DNA of 64,000 bases from Fibrobacteria bacterium (GTDB lineage: Bacteria; Fibrobacterota; Fibrobacteria; UBA5070): positions 527,303-591,302 of the forward strand of contig JACKCV010000003.1 of assembly GCA_020633825.1 (NCBI GenBank). The letters are read 5' to 3'. The notes beneath the pieces are model-generated. The model was not told the origin of the DNA. It saw only the letters and a list, made by a program, of their open reading frames with translations, and searched no databases. The translations under genes and the position numbers were made by a program. Positions 8,042-17,213 of this stretch are shown here, piece by piece. Every line of letters begins with the position of its first letter. The first letter of the stretch is position 1.

Positions 8042-9238
8042 TCAATCGCCTCGACGCAGGGCGCAGACCACTTCCAGATGGGGGGTCTGCGGGTAGAGGT
8101 CGACCAAGGTCACCCTCTCCAGGCGGTATCCGGCTTCCCGGAACCGTTTCAGATCGCGGGCCAGCGTGTCGTGGCCGCAGGAGACGTAGCGCAGGTTCGG
8201 GGTCCCGATGGCCACGAGGTGGTCGACCACGCGGGTTTCCAATCCCGACCGCGGGGGGTCGACCAGGACGCAATCGACATCGTCAAGAGCACGGGATTCG
8301 ATTCCCGCTGCCAACCATGGCTCGACGAATTCCTGGTGGTACAGGGCACGGACCAGATTCCGTCCAGCCAAGCGTGCGGCGCGCGGGTCGCTTTCGACCA
8401 CGTCGACGCGTTCGAAGCGCGGCTCCAGGAACCGCCCGAACAATCCCACCCCACCGTAGAGATCGAGCGCCCGCCGGCCCGAAAGCCCGTCGAGAGCGCG
8501 TTCCACCATGGCGGGAACAAGGGACAGGTTGGATTGGAAGAATCCATCGACCGCGAAATGGAAGTACAGACCGAGGATGCGGACCGTCGCCTCCTGGCTG
8601 GGCATCCCCGGCAGCACGAAATGGCTCCTCCCTTGGGCTCCCCAGGCGAAGGCCGCCCGTTCCCGGCGTTGCGCCAGGGGATCGAATCCTTCCGGGAGAT
8701 GGTTCCAGGAACCCTGCAGCTCCTCGGACAGGACCGGGCACTCCTGGAGCACCACCGTTTCGCGCGAAGACTGGGCGAAGAAGCCCCATCCCGCACCTTG
8801 GGAGGCGGGTTGGAATTGCGCGCGGTTGCGGGTCCCCCAGGGCTCGCCGGAGATCGTTTCGATGGCCGGCCAAGAGTCGAATTTCCCCAAACGGGCCAGC
8901 GAATCCTCCAGAAGTCCGACCTTGGCCTGCAACTGGTCCGGATAGGACATGTGCTGCCACGAACACCCCCCGCACCGACCGAAATGACGGCACCGCGGGC
9001 TCACCCTCCGGGGGGAAGACTCGACCAGGGAATCGAGGCGGGCCTCGAGGAATCGCCCCTTGTCGGCGGTGACCCGAGCCAGGACGCGCTCCCCGGGTAT
9101 CACAGCCCCTTCCACGAAGACCACCCGGCCCTGGTCGCGAGCCACCCCTCGCCCCCCGGTGGCCATCCGTTCGATTTCCAGCTCCAGAAGCACCGGCGCC
9201 GATCGGGCGGGCCTTCCGGAGAAACGCTGCGGCCTCAC
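8042..9238 (-). CDS. RNA uracil-5 methyltransferase, TrmA/RlmD family
   Basis: This SAM-dependent enzyme would methylate C5 of a uridine in 23S rRNA or tRNA. A TRAM domain covers about residues 12-70. The iron-sulfur cysteines C83, C89 and C92 follow in CRHFGRCGGC. The methyltransferase core shows LDLYGGVGLFG (SAM loop) and DPPRSGLETR. YVSCGHDTLARDL carries the catalytic cysteine, where the family usually has SCNP. The length of 398 residues is somewhat short for RlmD. The GTG start at 9238 overlaps the stop of the upstream gene as GTGA, which implies coupled translation and leaves the TRAM domain complete. Which RNA it modifies cannot be told from sequence alone. Confidence 0.88.
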   Translation of the reverse strand: MRPQRFSGRPARSAPVLLELEIERMATGGRGVARDQGRVVFVEGAVIPGERVLARVTADKGRFLEARLDSLVESSPRRVSPRCRHFGRCGGCSWQHMSYPDQLQAKVGLLEDSLARLGKFDSWPAIETISGEPWGTRNRAQFQPASQGAGWGFFAQSSRETVVLQECPVLSEELQGSWNHLPEGFDPLAQRRERAAFAWGAQGRSHFVLPGMPSQEATVRILGLYFHFAVDGFFQSNLSLVPAMVERALDGLSGRRALDLYGGVGLFGRFLEPRFERVDVVESDPRAARLAGRNLVRALYHQEFVEPWLAAGIESRALDDVDCVLVDPPRSGLETRVVDHLVAIGTPNLRYVSCGHDTLARDLKRFREAGYRLERVTLVDLYPQTPHLEVVCALRRGD

Positions 9239-10761
9239 GGGGAGGGGCAACCCGATTCGACGAAGGCGCTCTTCTGGATCTTCAGACTGGGAGCGATGCG
9301 ATTGAATCGCCCGCGCGGATCGAGGGAGATGTCCCCGGCCGCCCCGGCGAGGACCTCGGGCCACAGGGGAAGGCGCTCGGACAGGAGGACGAGGCCCGCA
9401 TCGTACCCGAGAGCCGCGAGGGGATCGAGGCTTTCCTTCGATTTCCAACCCTTGGCGAGCTTCTTCCAGGCTGGCCGACGCGTGTCGGGGATGCGATCCG
9501 TGACGAGATAGGCCCCTTCGAGTCGCCCAGCGGCCTCGGGGAAGATCTGCTTGGTGTGCCAACCCGAGGCGCCCAGCCAGACGGGTTTCATGGGCATCAC
9601 CGCGCCCTGGGCCCCGAGGGCCGAAGCCTCGGTGGAGTTGTCGCAGGGAGCGAACACCAACGGGGTCAAGCGGATGGAATCCTCTCCCCGCGACTTCGCC
9701 GCTTCCGCGGCTTCCTTGCGAACCGATTCCAGCGTTCCTCGGAAGTCGGTGCGCCCCGAAGGCCAGGAATGCCGTCCGGCGATGCGACCGCCTTGACGTT
9801 CGAATTCCCGTTGGAATCCCGCCGCGAGGGCATCTCCGTACTCCCCCCTGGGGTGGAGGATCCAGGCTTCCCGCGCCTTCAGGCAATTGCGGGCCAAGCG
9901 CGCCGCGGCAGCTCCCTGGGCTCGGGTGGACAGATTGATCTGGACGGCGTTGGGCGACAGTGCGGCGATCCCGGGACTGGTCGCGGCGGGGAGGAGAAGC
10001 GGGGTTTCCGGAGAATAGCGCGCGACTTCCTGGGCGGCGACGGTGGCGGCGGCGGAGAGGAGCGGGCCCACCAACGCGCGGGGATGGCAGGTCTGGAGGA
10101 TGCCGCGCAGAAGACGCGCCACTTCCACGGGATCGGTCGGTTCATCGAGGACGATCACCTCGGCTTGGTCGGCGGCCAGCGCCACCCGCACCCCTTCGGT
10201 CACCCTGCGTCCGATGGATCCGAAATCGCCCGTCTGCGGAAGGACGACGATCACGGGCCCCTTGTTGGATGCTCCGTTGCGACGGGCGAAGGCGCCGACG
10301 ATGGCCGAGGAGAGGGTGTCGCGGCGCGGTTCCACCTGGGAGGCCAGGCGCAACAAGGATGCGGCCGGGACCTCCTTGGCTCCGATCCAGGATTGGAGGA
10401 TGGATCGCGCCTGCAAGGCCGCGACGGTGTCGACGCTTTCCGTGATCGAGGCCAGGAGATCCAATCCACGGGAAATCTCCCCCAGCTCGAGATGGGCCCA
10501 ACCCTGCAGCAGTTGCACGCGGAACACCAGTTCCGAACCCGGACGACGCACGCGGAATCCCCGGGAGGCGTCGAGGACCCCGCGGGCGTTCCCGGAACGA
10601 GCCGAAAGTTCGATGCGCAGGAAGTCGGCGGTCTCGGAGGTATCCTGGGCCAGTCGCAGGAGTCCCGGCCCGGGTTCCCCCTCCCGGACGGCACGAATGT
10701 CGGAAAGGGTCCAATTTGCGGAGACGGTGGCGGCGGCCAAGGCGCCTGCCAGGAAAAACAT
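9235..10761 (-). CDS. LpoA-like periplasmic ligand-binding protein
   Basis: The 508-residue protein has a short signal-like N-terminus (FFLAGALAAATVSA). A helical, TPR-like region of about 170 residues follows. The rest is a type I periplasmic-binding fold (Peripla_BP_6) beginning at KGPVIVVLPQTGDFG. This order matches the penicillin-binding protein activator LpoA and amino-acid ABC receptors. No permease or ATPase genes are nearby, which favours an LpoA-like role in cell-wall synthesis. The ATG at 10761 lies two bases after the kinase stop, so both are cotranscribed. The alternative is a stress or nutrient sensor that feeds the adjacent CHASE2 kinase. Confidence 0.78.
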   Translation of the reverse strand: MFFLAGALAAATVSANWTLSDIRAVREGEPGPGLLRLAQDTSETADFLRIELSARSGNARGVLDASRGFRVRRPGSELVFRVQLLQGWAHLELGEISRGLDLLASITESVDTVAALQARSILQSWIGAKEVPAASLLRLASQVEPRRDTLSSAIVGAFARRNGASNKGPVIVVLPQTGDFGSIGRRVTEGVRVALAADQAEVIVLDEPTDPVEVARLLRGILQTCHPRALVGPLLSAAATVAAQEVARYSPETPLLLPAATSPGIAALSPNAVQINLSTRAQGAAAARLARNCLKAREAWILHPRGEYGDALAAGFQREFERQGGRIAGRHSWPSGRTDFRGTLESVRKEAAEAAKSRGEDSIRLTPLVFAPCDNSTEASALGAQGAVMPMKPVWLGASGWHTKQIFPEAAGRLEGAYLVTDRIPDTRRPAWKKLAKGWKSKESLDPLAALGYDAGLVLLSERLPLWPEVLAGAAGDISLDPRGRFNRIAPSLKIQKSAFVESGCPSP

Positions 10762-10763
10762 CT

Positions 10764-13019
10764 TCAATTCCCGACTGCTTTCGCGAAGGCTTCGGCGAAG
10801 TCCGAACAATTCTGGTACCGGTCCTCGGGCTTGACCGCGAAGGCCTTGTGGACCACCGCCTCGACGGGCCCCGCCAGGTCCGGACGGTGCACCGACAACT
10901 TGGTCCCTTGGCCCTTGAGGATGTTGTTGCAAAGCGCGGTGAGCCCTTCGCCGTGGAACGGCAGGCGCTGGGACAGCATCTGGTAGACCACGATGCCGCA
11001 GGAGTAGAGATCGGCCAGGGGCCCCACGCGCGACCCCTGCAATTGCTCCGGGGACATGTAGTTGGGAGTGCCCACCGTGGTTCCGGCCTGGGTGAGCGAA
11101 ACATCGGGGGTGCGCGCCACGCCGAAGTCCATCAGCTTGATGGAGCCCGTGGTGTTGACGATCATGAAGTTGGAGGGCTTGATGTCCCGGTGGATCACCT
11201 TCGCCTGGTGCGCCGAATCGAGCGCATCGGCGATCTGCCGGATCCAGGGGACCAACTGTCCGGGCTGGACGCCGTTGTGCTCCCGGATCCATTGGGACAA
11301 GGTCTGTCCATCGACGAATTCCAGCACCAGGAAGAGGATGTCCTCGACCTGGCCGAAATCGAACACCGTGTTGATGTTCGGATGGTTCAGGGAACCCGCC
11401 ACCTTGGCCTCGCGGAGGAATCGCTGCTCGGTGGTCTGGCCCTTCGCCTTGTCGGCGCGGAGGATCTTGATCGCCACCCGACGATCCATGAGCGGATCCC
11501 GCCCTTCGTAGACCTTGCACATCCCCCCGGACGCCAAGGGCCGCAGATCGACGTACCGCCCGAGCTGGGTGTACTCCCCGTTGGGTGCCCGCAGGATCTG
11601 TCCGACCTGTCCCTTGGCGGCGAGCACCACCGAGGTCGCTTCGTCGACCGTGCGCACGGGCATGTTCGTGGTGCTGGGACGATCGGGAGGAAGATCCGAC
11701 GTGCCGACGCCGGTGGTGGGACGGTATCCCGTCTCGTCGTGGCGGGGACGCGGCGGCAGCGCCAGGGCCAGGGAGGATTCCCGGTGGATCGCCGAAGCCG
11801 GGGGAATCTCGCGAGGAGGAGGCAGACGCTTGCGACGAGGCCACAGGAGTCCGAAGAGCAGGGTGCCGACCGGGACGATGATCCCTCCCAGGGGAGGGAC
11901 CCACAGGTGGAACTTGACCAGGAGCACTCCGACGCCCGAAAGGGCGATGGCGGCGAGGATCCCCGAACTCATCATGGGGATCCAGGTGCGGCGCAGGCGA
12001 ACCCCCAGCAGCATCGTGATGGCGGCCACGATGGCCAGCAGAAGTCCGGCGTACCGGGCCCACGAGGTCTCGCGGCACTGGTCCTGCTCGATCAGGTTGC
12101 TGAGGATGTTGGCCAGAGCCTCGGGACGGGACATGGTCCGCCCGACCATGGGGGCCGAGAAGGGGACTTCCATGTGCTCGGCCAGACGGCTGGTCGTGAC
12201 CCCCAGCACCACGATCCGGTCCCGGAACTGGTCTTCGGCGAGCTCGCCGGAAAGGACGGACGTCGCCGACACGTGGGCGACGCTCGCTCCAGGAGGTCCG
12301 TAGGGTCTCATCAGGACGGTGCCGTCGGGATTCACCTTGACGTCCCCGCGCGCCGCCAGGATGGCCCGCTCCGACTCGCCCCACCAATCGGCCCGCTGGT
12401 TGTCGACCCTGGAGGAGGCCAGGAGGGCGGCCACGGGAAGCGAAGGAATCAAATTCTGTCCATCGGATCCCACCATGGGCCAGGCGAGCGTCCCCGGTGC
12501 CGGGAGGGCGTCGAATCCCCAGACGAACCGCTCGGAGCAAGGGAGCCCTGCGGGAGGGGCCAGGTCGGGAAGCTTGACGAATTTCGCCGCGCTGGCCAGG
12601 GAAGGGGGGAAGCGCCCCGGACACGGGGTGCCACCGGACGACCTCTGCAGCGGGGCCACCAGCGGCGTCCCTCCCGGCAAGGCGTCCCAGAAGGTTGGAT
12701 CGGGCGCGTTGTCGGGATCCTGGACCACGGAGGGATCGATGACCAAGGCCCGCGCCCCCCACAGGAGGACGCGACGGACGATCTCCTCGACATTCCCGCG
12801 CGGCCAGGGCCAGGGGCCGAGCTCGTCCAGGGAGGAATTGTCGATCTCCAGCAACAGGACCGGCGACACGCCTTCCTTGCCGGCGCGCCCGCCGGGGCCT
12901 TGCATGCCGACGGTGGTCGCGTACAGGAGGTCGACGGGCACGAACCCCAACGCCTCTCCCACCACCCAAAGCAGCGGGAGAACCAACCCCAACGCGACAG
13001 CCGCGATCTTTCGCTTCAT
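10764..13019 (-). CDS. CHASE2-domain membrane Ser/Thr protein kinase
   Basis: The 751-residue protein has one N-terminal membrane segment, then an extracytoplasmic CHASE2 domain (about 30-340, with LLLEIDNSSLDELGPWPWPR). Three closely spaced membrane segments follow (about 345-420), then a Pro-rich linker and a Hanks-type kinase domain (about 485-751). Catalytic elements are visible: VAIKIL (Lys), VIHRDIKPSN, LMDFGVA and the activation segment VGTPNYMSPEQ. The glycine loop is unusual, LASGGMCKVYEG, lacking the first glycine of the GxGxxG pattern. It would sense an envelope signal and phosphorylate cytoplasmic proteins. A GAGG lies 8 bases before the ATG. It is the first gene of an operon with the LpoA-like protein and the RNA methyltransferase. 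Confidence 0.92.
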   Translation of the reverse strand: MKRKIAAVALGLVLPLLWVVGEALGFVPVDLLYATTVGMQGPGGRAGKEGVSPVLLLEIDNSSLDELGPWPWPRGNVEEIVRRVLLWGARALVIDPSVVQDPDNAPDPTFWDALPGGTPLVAPLQRSSGGTPCPGRFPPSLASAAKFVKLPDLAPPAGLPCSERFVWGFDALPAPGTLAWPMVGSDGQNLIPSLPVAALLASSRVDNQRADWWGESERAILAARGDVKVNPDGTVLMRPYGPPGASVAHVSATSVLSGELAEDQFRDRIVVLGVTTSRLAEHMEVPFSAPMVGRTMSRPEALANILSNLIEQDQCRETSWARYAGLLLAIVAAITMLLGVRLRRTWIPMMSSGILAAIALSGVGVLLVKFHLWVPPLGGIIVPVGTLLFGLLWPRRKRLPPPREIPPASAIHRESSLALALPPRPRHDETGYRPTTGVGTSDLPPDRPSTTNMPVRTVDEATSVVLAAKGQVGQILRAPNGEYTQLGRYVDLRPLASGGMCKVYEGRDPLMDRRVAIKILRADKAKGQTTEQRFLREAKVAGSLNHPNINTVFDFGQVEDILFLVLEFVDGQTLSQWIREHNGVQPGQLVPWIRQIADALDSAHQAKVIHRDIKPSNFMIVNTTGSIKLMDFGVARTPDVSLTQAGTTVGTPNYMSPEQLQGSRVGPLADLYSCGIVVYQMLSQRLPFHGEGLTALCNNILKGQGTKLSVHRPDLAGPVEAVVHKAFAVKPEDRYQNCSDFAEAFAKAVGN

Positions 13020-13027
13020 TCCAGACC

Positions 13028-14596
13028 TCAGGGAGGGTTAGAGGATCGAGTCCGAAATCTACTACCCAGCCTCCTGGACGCATCCCGAATTCCGGGCCAA
13101 TCCCGCCACCAACCGACCGACACCACGCATCCCCCCCCCACCAGACCGGTCAGGACCGCGGAGGGCAATCCAGGATGGAGATCGGCGACCCATCGGCTGG
13201 CCAGAGCCGCGGGAACCGCCACGGCCAGCGTTTCCGCGACCCACCGGAACACCCCTCGGAAGGCGTCTTGGCTGGAAGGAGATCTTCTCCAGGCGACCAC
13301 GAACACGGTGGTCTGCAGGAGGATGAGCAGGAGAAGACCCGGCCCCACGCCCTGCTTCCCCCAGACACGCACCATTCCCGCCCATGCGGGCCAGGCGGCG
13401 AGGACCGCGAGGGTTCCCAGGAAGGCGCTGGTCCAGAACCGGTCGCGGGCGTACATGCCTCGAACCAGCACGATCTGCAGACTCCAGGGGAGCACGGACC
13501 AGACCATCCATCGCAACGGGGTGCTCACCGCGGCCACGGCCCCCGCGTCGAAGGCTCCCCGTTGGAAGGCCAGTCTCACCAGCTCGGGAGCGAAGGCGCA
13601 AGCGAATGCCGAGGCGGGGATCAAGGCCACCACCAGTCGTTGCAGCGATCGGTTCAACAGGCTCTGCAGCTCGCTCCAGCGCTCCTGCACCGCCAATTCC
13701 ACCAGGAACGGATAGGAGGCCACCCCCGTGGCCTGACCGAAGAAGGCCACCAGCACCATGGTCAACCGGAACGCGTAGCTGGCCTCCGCGACCGCGCCGG
13801 TCCCCAGGAACCCCGCCAGACGGCGCAGGAGGAACTCCGAGGAGAATCCCAACGTGAGCCCGAGCATGAGCGGAAGCGTCCTCCACAGGAAGGCCTTGAG
13901 ATCGGTGACATCGCGTTCCGGAAGGGCGTGGCGCACGCCGGCCTTCCGTCCCGCCCACCACTGGAGGATCAGATGTCCGAAGAACGCTCCCCCCAGGACT
14001 CCCCAGGCGAAGCCCTCGGCGCCGATCTCCGGGGCCAGGAACCATCCCCCCAGCAGGATCCCCAGGTTGTAGATCAGCGGAGCCAGGGCGGGCGCCCAGA
14101 ACACCTTCCGGGCGTATTGGGCCCCGTTCCAGGCCCCGGCGAGAAGGAACGCGATCTGGGCGGGAAGCAGGATGCGGGTGATCTCCACGGCGCGGTCCAT
14201 GGACGCCGTCCCCGCCAGACCCGGTTGCAGGAGCTCCAGGGCGGGCCGCGCGAAGATCCACAACGAGGCGATGGACACCAGCCCCCCCGCGGCGAGGAAC
14301 AGGACCACCCCACCGAGGAAGCGGGCGGCGGCGTCCTCGCCTCCTTCGCGCAACCGGCGGGCGTAGAGCGGCACGAAGGACACGGACAGGAATCCCCCCG
14401 CGAGCATGGTGTTCACCAGGTCGGGAAGGAGAAAGGCGGTGGCGTAGGCGTCGGCCTCGATCCCGGTTCCCAGCCGCGCGGCCAGGAGCGCCTCGCGCAC
14501 GAGCCCGAGAACACGCGAAAGGAGCACGGAGGCCATCAGGACCATGGTGGCGCGCGCCATGGTTCGCCCCGAGGATGTCTTCGATTCGATGGTCAT
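13028..14596 (-). CDS. murJ: Lipid II flippase MurJ
   Basis: This inner-membrane flippase of the MOP superfamily moves lipid II to the periplasm for peptidoglycan synthesis. The 522 residues contain about 14 hydrophobic segments. The family signature sits near the N-terminus: SRVLGLVREALLAARLG, then ADAYATAFLLPDLVNTMLA and GGFLSVSFVPLYARR. Conserved arginines in these loops fit the lipid II site. The ATG at 14596 gives a short cytoplasmic lead-in; a second Met 12 residues later is possible. A TACCTTTG element lies 8 bases upstream with no ribosome binding site. The gene ends 8 bases before the kinase ATG, so the kinase operon may also receive read-through from murJ. Confidence 0.95.
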   Translation of the reverse strand: MTIESKTSSGRTMARATMVLMASVLLSRVLGLVREALLAARLGTGIEADAYATAFLLPDLVNTMLAGGFLSVSFVPLYARRLREGGEDAAARFLGGVVLFLAAGGLVSIASLWIFARPALELLQPGLAGTASMDRAVEITRILLPAQIAFLLAGAWNGAQYARKVFWAPALAPLIYNLGILLGGWFLAPEIGAEGFAWGVLGGAFFGHLILQWWAGRKAGVRHALPERDVTDLKAFLWRTLPLMLGLTLGFSSEFLLRRLAGFLGTGAVAEASYAFRLTMVLVAFFGQATGVASYPFLVELAVQERWSELQSLLNRSLQRLVVALIPASAFACAFAPELVRLAFQRGAFDAGAVAAVSTPLRWMVWSVLPWSLQIVLVRGMYARDRFWTSAFLGTLAVLAAWPAWAGMVRVWGKQGVGPGLLLLILLQTTVFVVAWRRSPSSQDAFRGVFRWVAETLAVAVPAALASRWVADLHPGLPSAVLTGLVGGGCVVSVGWWRDWPGIRDASRRLGSRFRTRSSNPP

Positions 14597-14604
14597 GGAC
14601 GCGC

Positions 14605-14612
14605 CAAAGGTA
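14605..14612 (-). promoter_or_regulatory. TACCTTTG promoter-like element of murJ
   Basis: TACCTTTG on the minus strand is separated from the murJ ATG by exactly 8 bases, the same as at aspS and gyrB. It matches the TAnnTTTG consensus fully and implies a leaderless transcript. Confidence 0.5.
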
Positions 14613-14657
14613 CGACGCACATTGCCATCCCGACCTTCGCGTTGCAGATTCGAACCC

Positions 14658-15371
14658 GTGCAGAACCTGAACAGAATCGTGCTCGTCGAACCGGAATTGC
14701 CCGAAAACATCGGATTCGTCGCACGCGCGATGAGCTGCTTCGGATGGAGCGACCTCGCCGTGGTGGGCCCGGCCCTCGACCCGACCTCCGCCGCCTGGAG
14801 GACCGCCACCCTCGGCAAGGAGATCCTCGACGCGGCCACTTCCCACGAAACGCTCCTCTCGGCGTTCGGACCGGCGCGCACCACCATCGCTTTCACCCGA
14901 CGCCCGCACCAGAAGGGGCTGGTCGACCTTCCCGACCTGGCACGTCGCCTGCCGGATCTGGAGTCCCCGGTCGCCCTGGTCTTCGGACGGGAATCCATCG
15001 GCCTGACCTCCGACGAGGTCCTCGCCTGCGACCTGGCCTGCCAGATTCCGACCCACCACCCCACCGGCTCGCTCAACCTGGGCCAGGCCGTGGCCATCGC
15101 CCTGTCCCACCTGCACGACCGCCCGGCCCCGCCCCCTTCCGGGAGCGTCTCCCGAGGTGCGGCCCTGGCGAGCCTGCGCGAGGAGTGGGTCCGCGGCACC
15201 CTGGAACGGACCGATCTCCTGGGCATCCTGCACCCCGCCCGGAGGGAAGCCGGACGCCGACATCTCGCGTCGCTCTTCCGACGGTTGCGGCCCAGTCGCG
15301 AGGAGTTGCGCTTCCTGACCGCCCTGCTGATCCGCCTGACCAGGAATCCTCCCAAGAGCGAGGGGAACTGA
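14658..15371 (+). CDS. trmJ: TrmJ-type tRNA 2'-O-methyltransferase (SpoU superfamily)
   Basis: The enzyme would methylate the 2'-OH of nucleotide 32 in the tRNA anticodon loop, using SAM. The SPOUT-fold motifs are clear: LVEPELPENIGFVARAM (motif 1), ALVFGRESIGLTSDEV (motif 2) and PTGSLNLGQAVAI (motif 3, the trefoil knot). A helical C-terminal extension is typical of TrmJ. The GTG at 14658 gives 237 residues and begins VQNLNRIVLVEP, right at the family N-terminus. The frame is open further upstream into murJ, so the start is not certain. No ribosome binding site is seen. It is divergent from murJ with 61 bases between them. Confidence 0.88.
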   Translation: MQNLNRIVLVEPELPENIGFVARAMSCFGWSDLAVVGPALDPTSAAWRTATLGKEILDAATSHETLLSAFGPARTTIAFTRRPHQKGLVDLPDLARRLPDLESPVALVFGRESIGLTSDEVLACDLACQIPTHHPTGSLNLGQAVAIALSHLHDRPAPPPSGSVSRGAALASLREEWVRGTLERTDLLGILHPARREAGRRHLASLFRRLRPSREELRFLTALLIRLTRNPPKSEGN

Positions 15372-15549
15372 GAGTTCCCCCGGCGCCTCCGATCGTGTCG
15401 CACCCGATGGTCCACGAGGGCCGATTTTGGCGCGAAATCGTCGCAACTCCTTGATCCACAAGCCCTTGGAATGGGGTTTTCAGGGGTCGCATCCTCCTAC
15501 CCCCCCCTTTCCATGGGGGTTTCAGGCCGACGATCTGCCAGAAAGCCCA

Positions 15550-15578
15550 TTGCTTCTAGGCTTGCACGGTGGTATGTT
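15550..15578 (+). promoter_or_regulatory. Candidate promoter of the HU gene
   Basis: TTGCTT (15550-15555) and TATGTT (15573-15578) are 17 bases apart and could be a sigma-70-type promoter. TAGGCTTG (15557-15564), close to the TAnnTTTG element seen elsewhere, overlaps it. The start codon is 73-88 bases downstream, so unlike the leaderless cases this mRNA has a leader with a ribosome binding site. Confidence 0.4.
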
Positions 15579-15651
15579 CCTGTCATCGTCGATCCGGACC
15601 GGACCGACGAAAGATCCCCATACCAGAGAATCCACCCACGAAGGGAATCCA

Positions 15652-15954
15652 ATGAACAAGGCTGACCTCGTCGCCAAGGTACAGGAAATCGCCGAGCTCG
15701 AGAGCAAGGCTGCTGCGGAACGCGCCGTATCCGCCGTCCTCGAGGCCCTGACCGAAGGCCTCAAGAAAGACGGATCCGTTGCCCTGATCGGCTTCGGTAC
15801 CTTCGACGTCAAGGAGCGCAAGGCTCGCACCGGCGTGAATCCCGCCACCGGCGAGAAGATCAAGATCGCCGCCTCCAAGACCGTTTCCTTCAAGGTCGGC
15901 AAGGCCCTCAAGGAAGAGTTCAACAAGACCAAGAAGGCCGCCAAGAAGAAGTAA
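15652..15954 (+). CDS. HU-family DNA-binding protein
   Basis: This small basic nucleoid protein binds and bends DNA as a dimer. The 100 residues show the whole HU fold: MNKADLVAKV at the N-terminus, the conserved core GFGTFDVKERKARTG, the beta-arm region NPATGEKIKI with its Pro, and FKVGKALKEEFN. A Lys/Ala-rich tail (KTKKAAKKK) extends beyond the usual 90 residues and would add non-specific DNA affinity. GAAGGGA lies 6 bases before the ATG. It is a single-gene unit with its own promoter and a strong terminator. HU and IHF share this fold; the single copy and N-terminus favour HU. Confidence 0.95.
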   Translation: MNKADLVAKVQEIAELESKAAAERAVSAVLEALTEGLKKDGSVALIGFGTFDVKERKARTGVNPATGEKIKIAASKTVSFKVGKALKEEFNKTKKAAKKK

Positions 15955-15985
15955 GACGAATTCCGTCATCTGACGGAATCTGTCA

Positions 15986-16019
15986 GACCCCGCCGGGATT
16001 TCCCGACGGGGTCTTTTCT
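15986..16019 (+). terminator. Intrinsic terminator after the HU gene
   Basis: GACCCCG pairs with CGGGGTC across a short loop, followed by a T-rich run (TTTTCTT). A smaller inverted repeat, TTCCGTCA/TGACGGAA, lies just before it at 15961-15978. Confidence 0.8.
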
Positions 16020-16094
16020 TGTCCACCCTCCCCCCCGCGGCCGCGCCTTCGAAAGAAGGGCTCGAGCGGGTGGAAGGACTCCTGGAAAAGCGAA

Positions 16095-16124
16095 GCGCCC
16101 TCCCCGGGATCGGGAAGGGCGCTT
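16095..16124 (-). terminator. Intrinsic terminator of the 16150 gene
   Basis: On the minus strand AGCGCCCTTCC pairs with GGAGGGCGCT and is followed by a T-rich stretch (TCGCTTTTCC). It lies 25 bases past the stop at 16150. Confidence 0.65.
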
Positions 16125-16149
16125 TCGGTGCCGGAGAGGGCGTCGGGAA

Positions 16150-17112
16150 TCAGGGAGCGGGGATGCGCACGGCACCCAGGCCCAAGGCGCGCACGAAATA
16201 CACGCCCCGCGGAACCATGACGCCCTTGGCATCCCGACCGTCCCAGTTCACCAGGGTGGCCGCGGGGAGTTCGCGAACCACGCGACCGTCGGGCGACAGG
16301 ATGGACAGAGCGACGGGACGAGGCAGGACGAACCGGTAGCCCGAAGTGGTGCGGTAGGCCCCGAAGGCGGGGGATCGCAAGGCGGCCTTGTGGACGTTGC
16401 TGGTGCTGGCCAGGGACCATTGCGTCGGTTCGTAGGAGTACTTGGCTTCGGTGATGCGTGCGGAGACCCGCACCGAGTCGAGACCATGCCCCACCGAATC
16501 GAGCGCTCCCGAGAGCTGGTCGAGGTATCCGGAGACATCGTCGAAGGCCATTTCCCGCAGGGCGGAGGCGTAGGGGCGATAGCCACTGTAGGAATAGCTT
16601 CCGTTCCCGTTGGAGAAGCGGAAGGTGGCGAACTGGATCATGTAGGTCGAGGGAGTGGGCGCTGCGGGCATGCCGATCTGCCAACGGGTTCCATCGACCT
16701 CCCAGAATCCCTTGACGGAAATCCCCGAGAATTTGACCGCTCCGTAACTGACCGCCTTCGCGGATCTGGTCAGGGTGTCGGCGGAAGGAGTCCAGACTTC
16801 CTGCCCCCGGACGGTGGCGCCGATGTCGCGGGCCCGCAGGAATTTCACCGCATCCAGGGAATCGCCCCCGCAGTTCGACTGGAACTGGATGGGCAGCTGG
16901 ATCTCGCTGGTGTCGAGGATGGGGGCCATGGAGAGGGATCGGGCATCGCCGAGGGAGGAGGCCGACACCTCGGAGGAATCCCAGTGGTCGGTCCGCACGT
17001 CCCGGAAGCTCAGGGTGAATTGCTTCAGCCCGGAGACGTAGAGGGTATCCGTGCAAGTCGCTCCGGCCACGACGGCCGTCAGAGATGAAACCAGGACAAG
17101 GGAGCGAAACAT
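16150..17112 (-). CDS. Secreted protein with FlgD/T9SS-like C-terminal domain
   Basis: The 320-residue protein has a signal sequence (LVLVSSLTAVVAGATC) whose Cys could also be a lipidation site. The central region is not recognised. The last 70 residues look like a FlgD-type Ig or type IX sorting domain: LSILSPDGRVVRELPA, then VNWDGRDAKGVMVPRGVYFV. Such domains send surface proteins through the type IX secretion system in Bacteroidota and Fibrobacterota, so surface display or release is likely. GGAGG lies 5 bases before the ATG. It is a single gene with its own terminator; rpiA lies upstream on the same strand. Confidence 0.78.
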   Translation of the reverse strand: MFRSLVLVSSLTAVVAGATCTDTLYVSGLKQFTLSFRDVRTDHWDSSEVSASSLGDARSLSMAPILDTSEIQLPIQFQSNCGGDSLDAVKFLRARDIGATVRGQEVWTPSADTLTRSAKAVSYGAVKFSGISVKGFWEVDGTRWQIGMPAAPTPSTYMIQFATFRFSNGNGSYSYSGYRPYASALREMAFDDVSGYLDQLSGALDSVGHGLDSVRVSARITEAKYSYEPTQWSLASTSNVHKAALRSPAFGAYRTTSGYRFVLPRPVALSILSPDGRVVRELPAATLVNWDGRDAKGVMVPRGVYFVRALGLGAVRIPAP

Positions 17113-17213
17113 GGTGCCTCCGGAAAGGGCGATATGGGGACTCGGATTCCCCCATGATCTTACTTCCAGGATGGTGTTTCCAGTAGCCCCATCTTCCAGG
17201 GTGCTGGAGAGCC

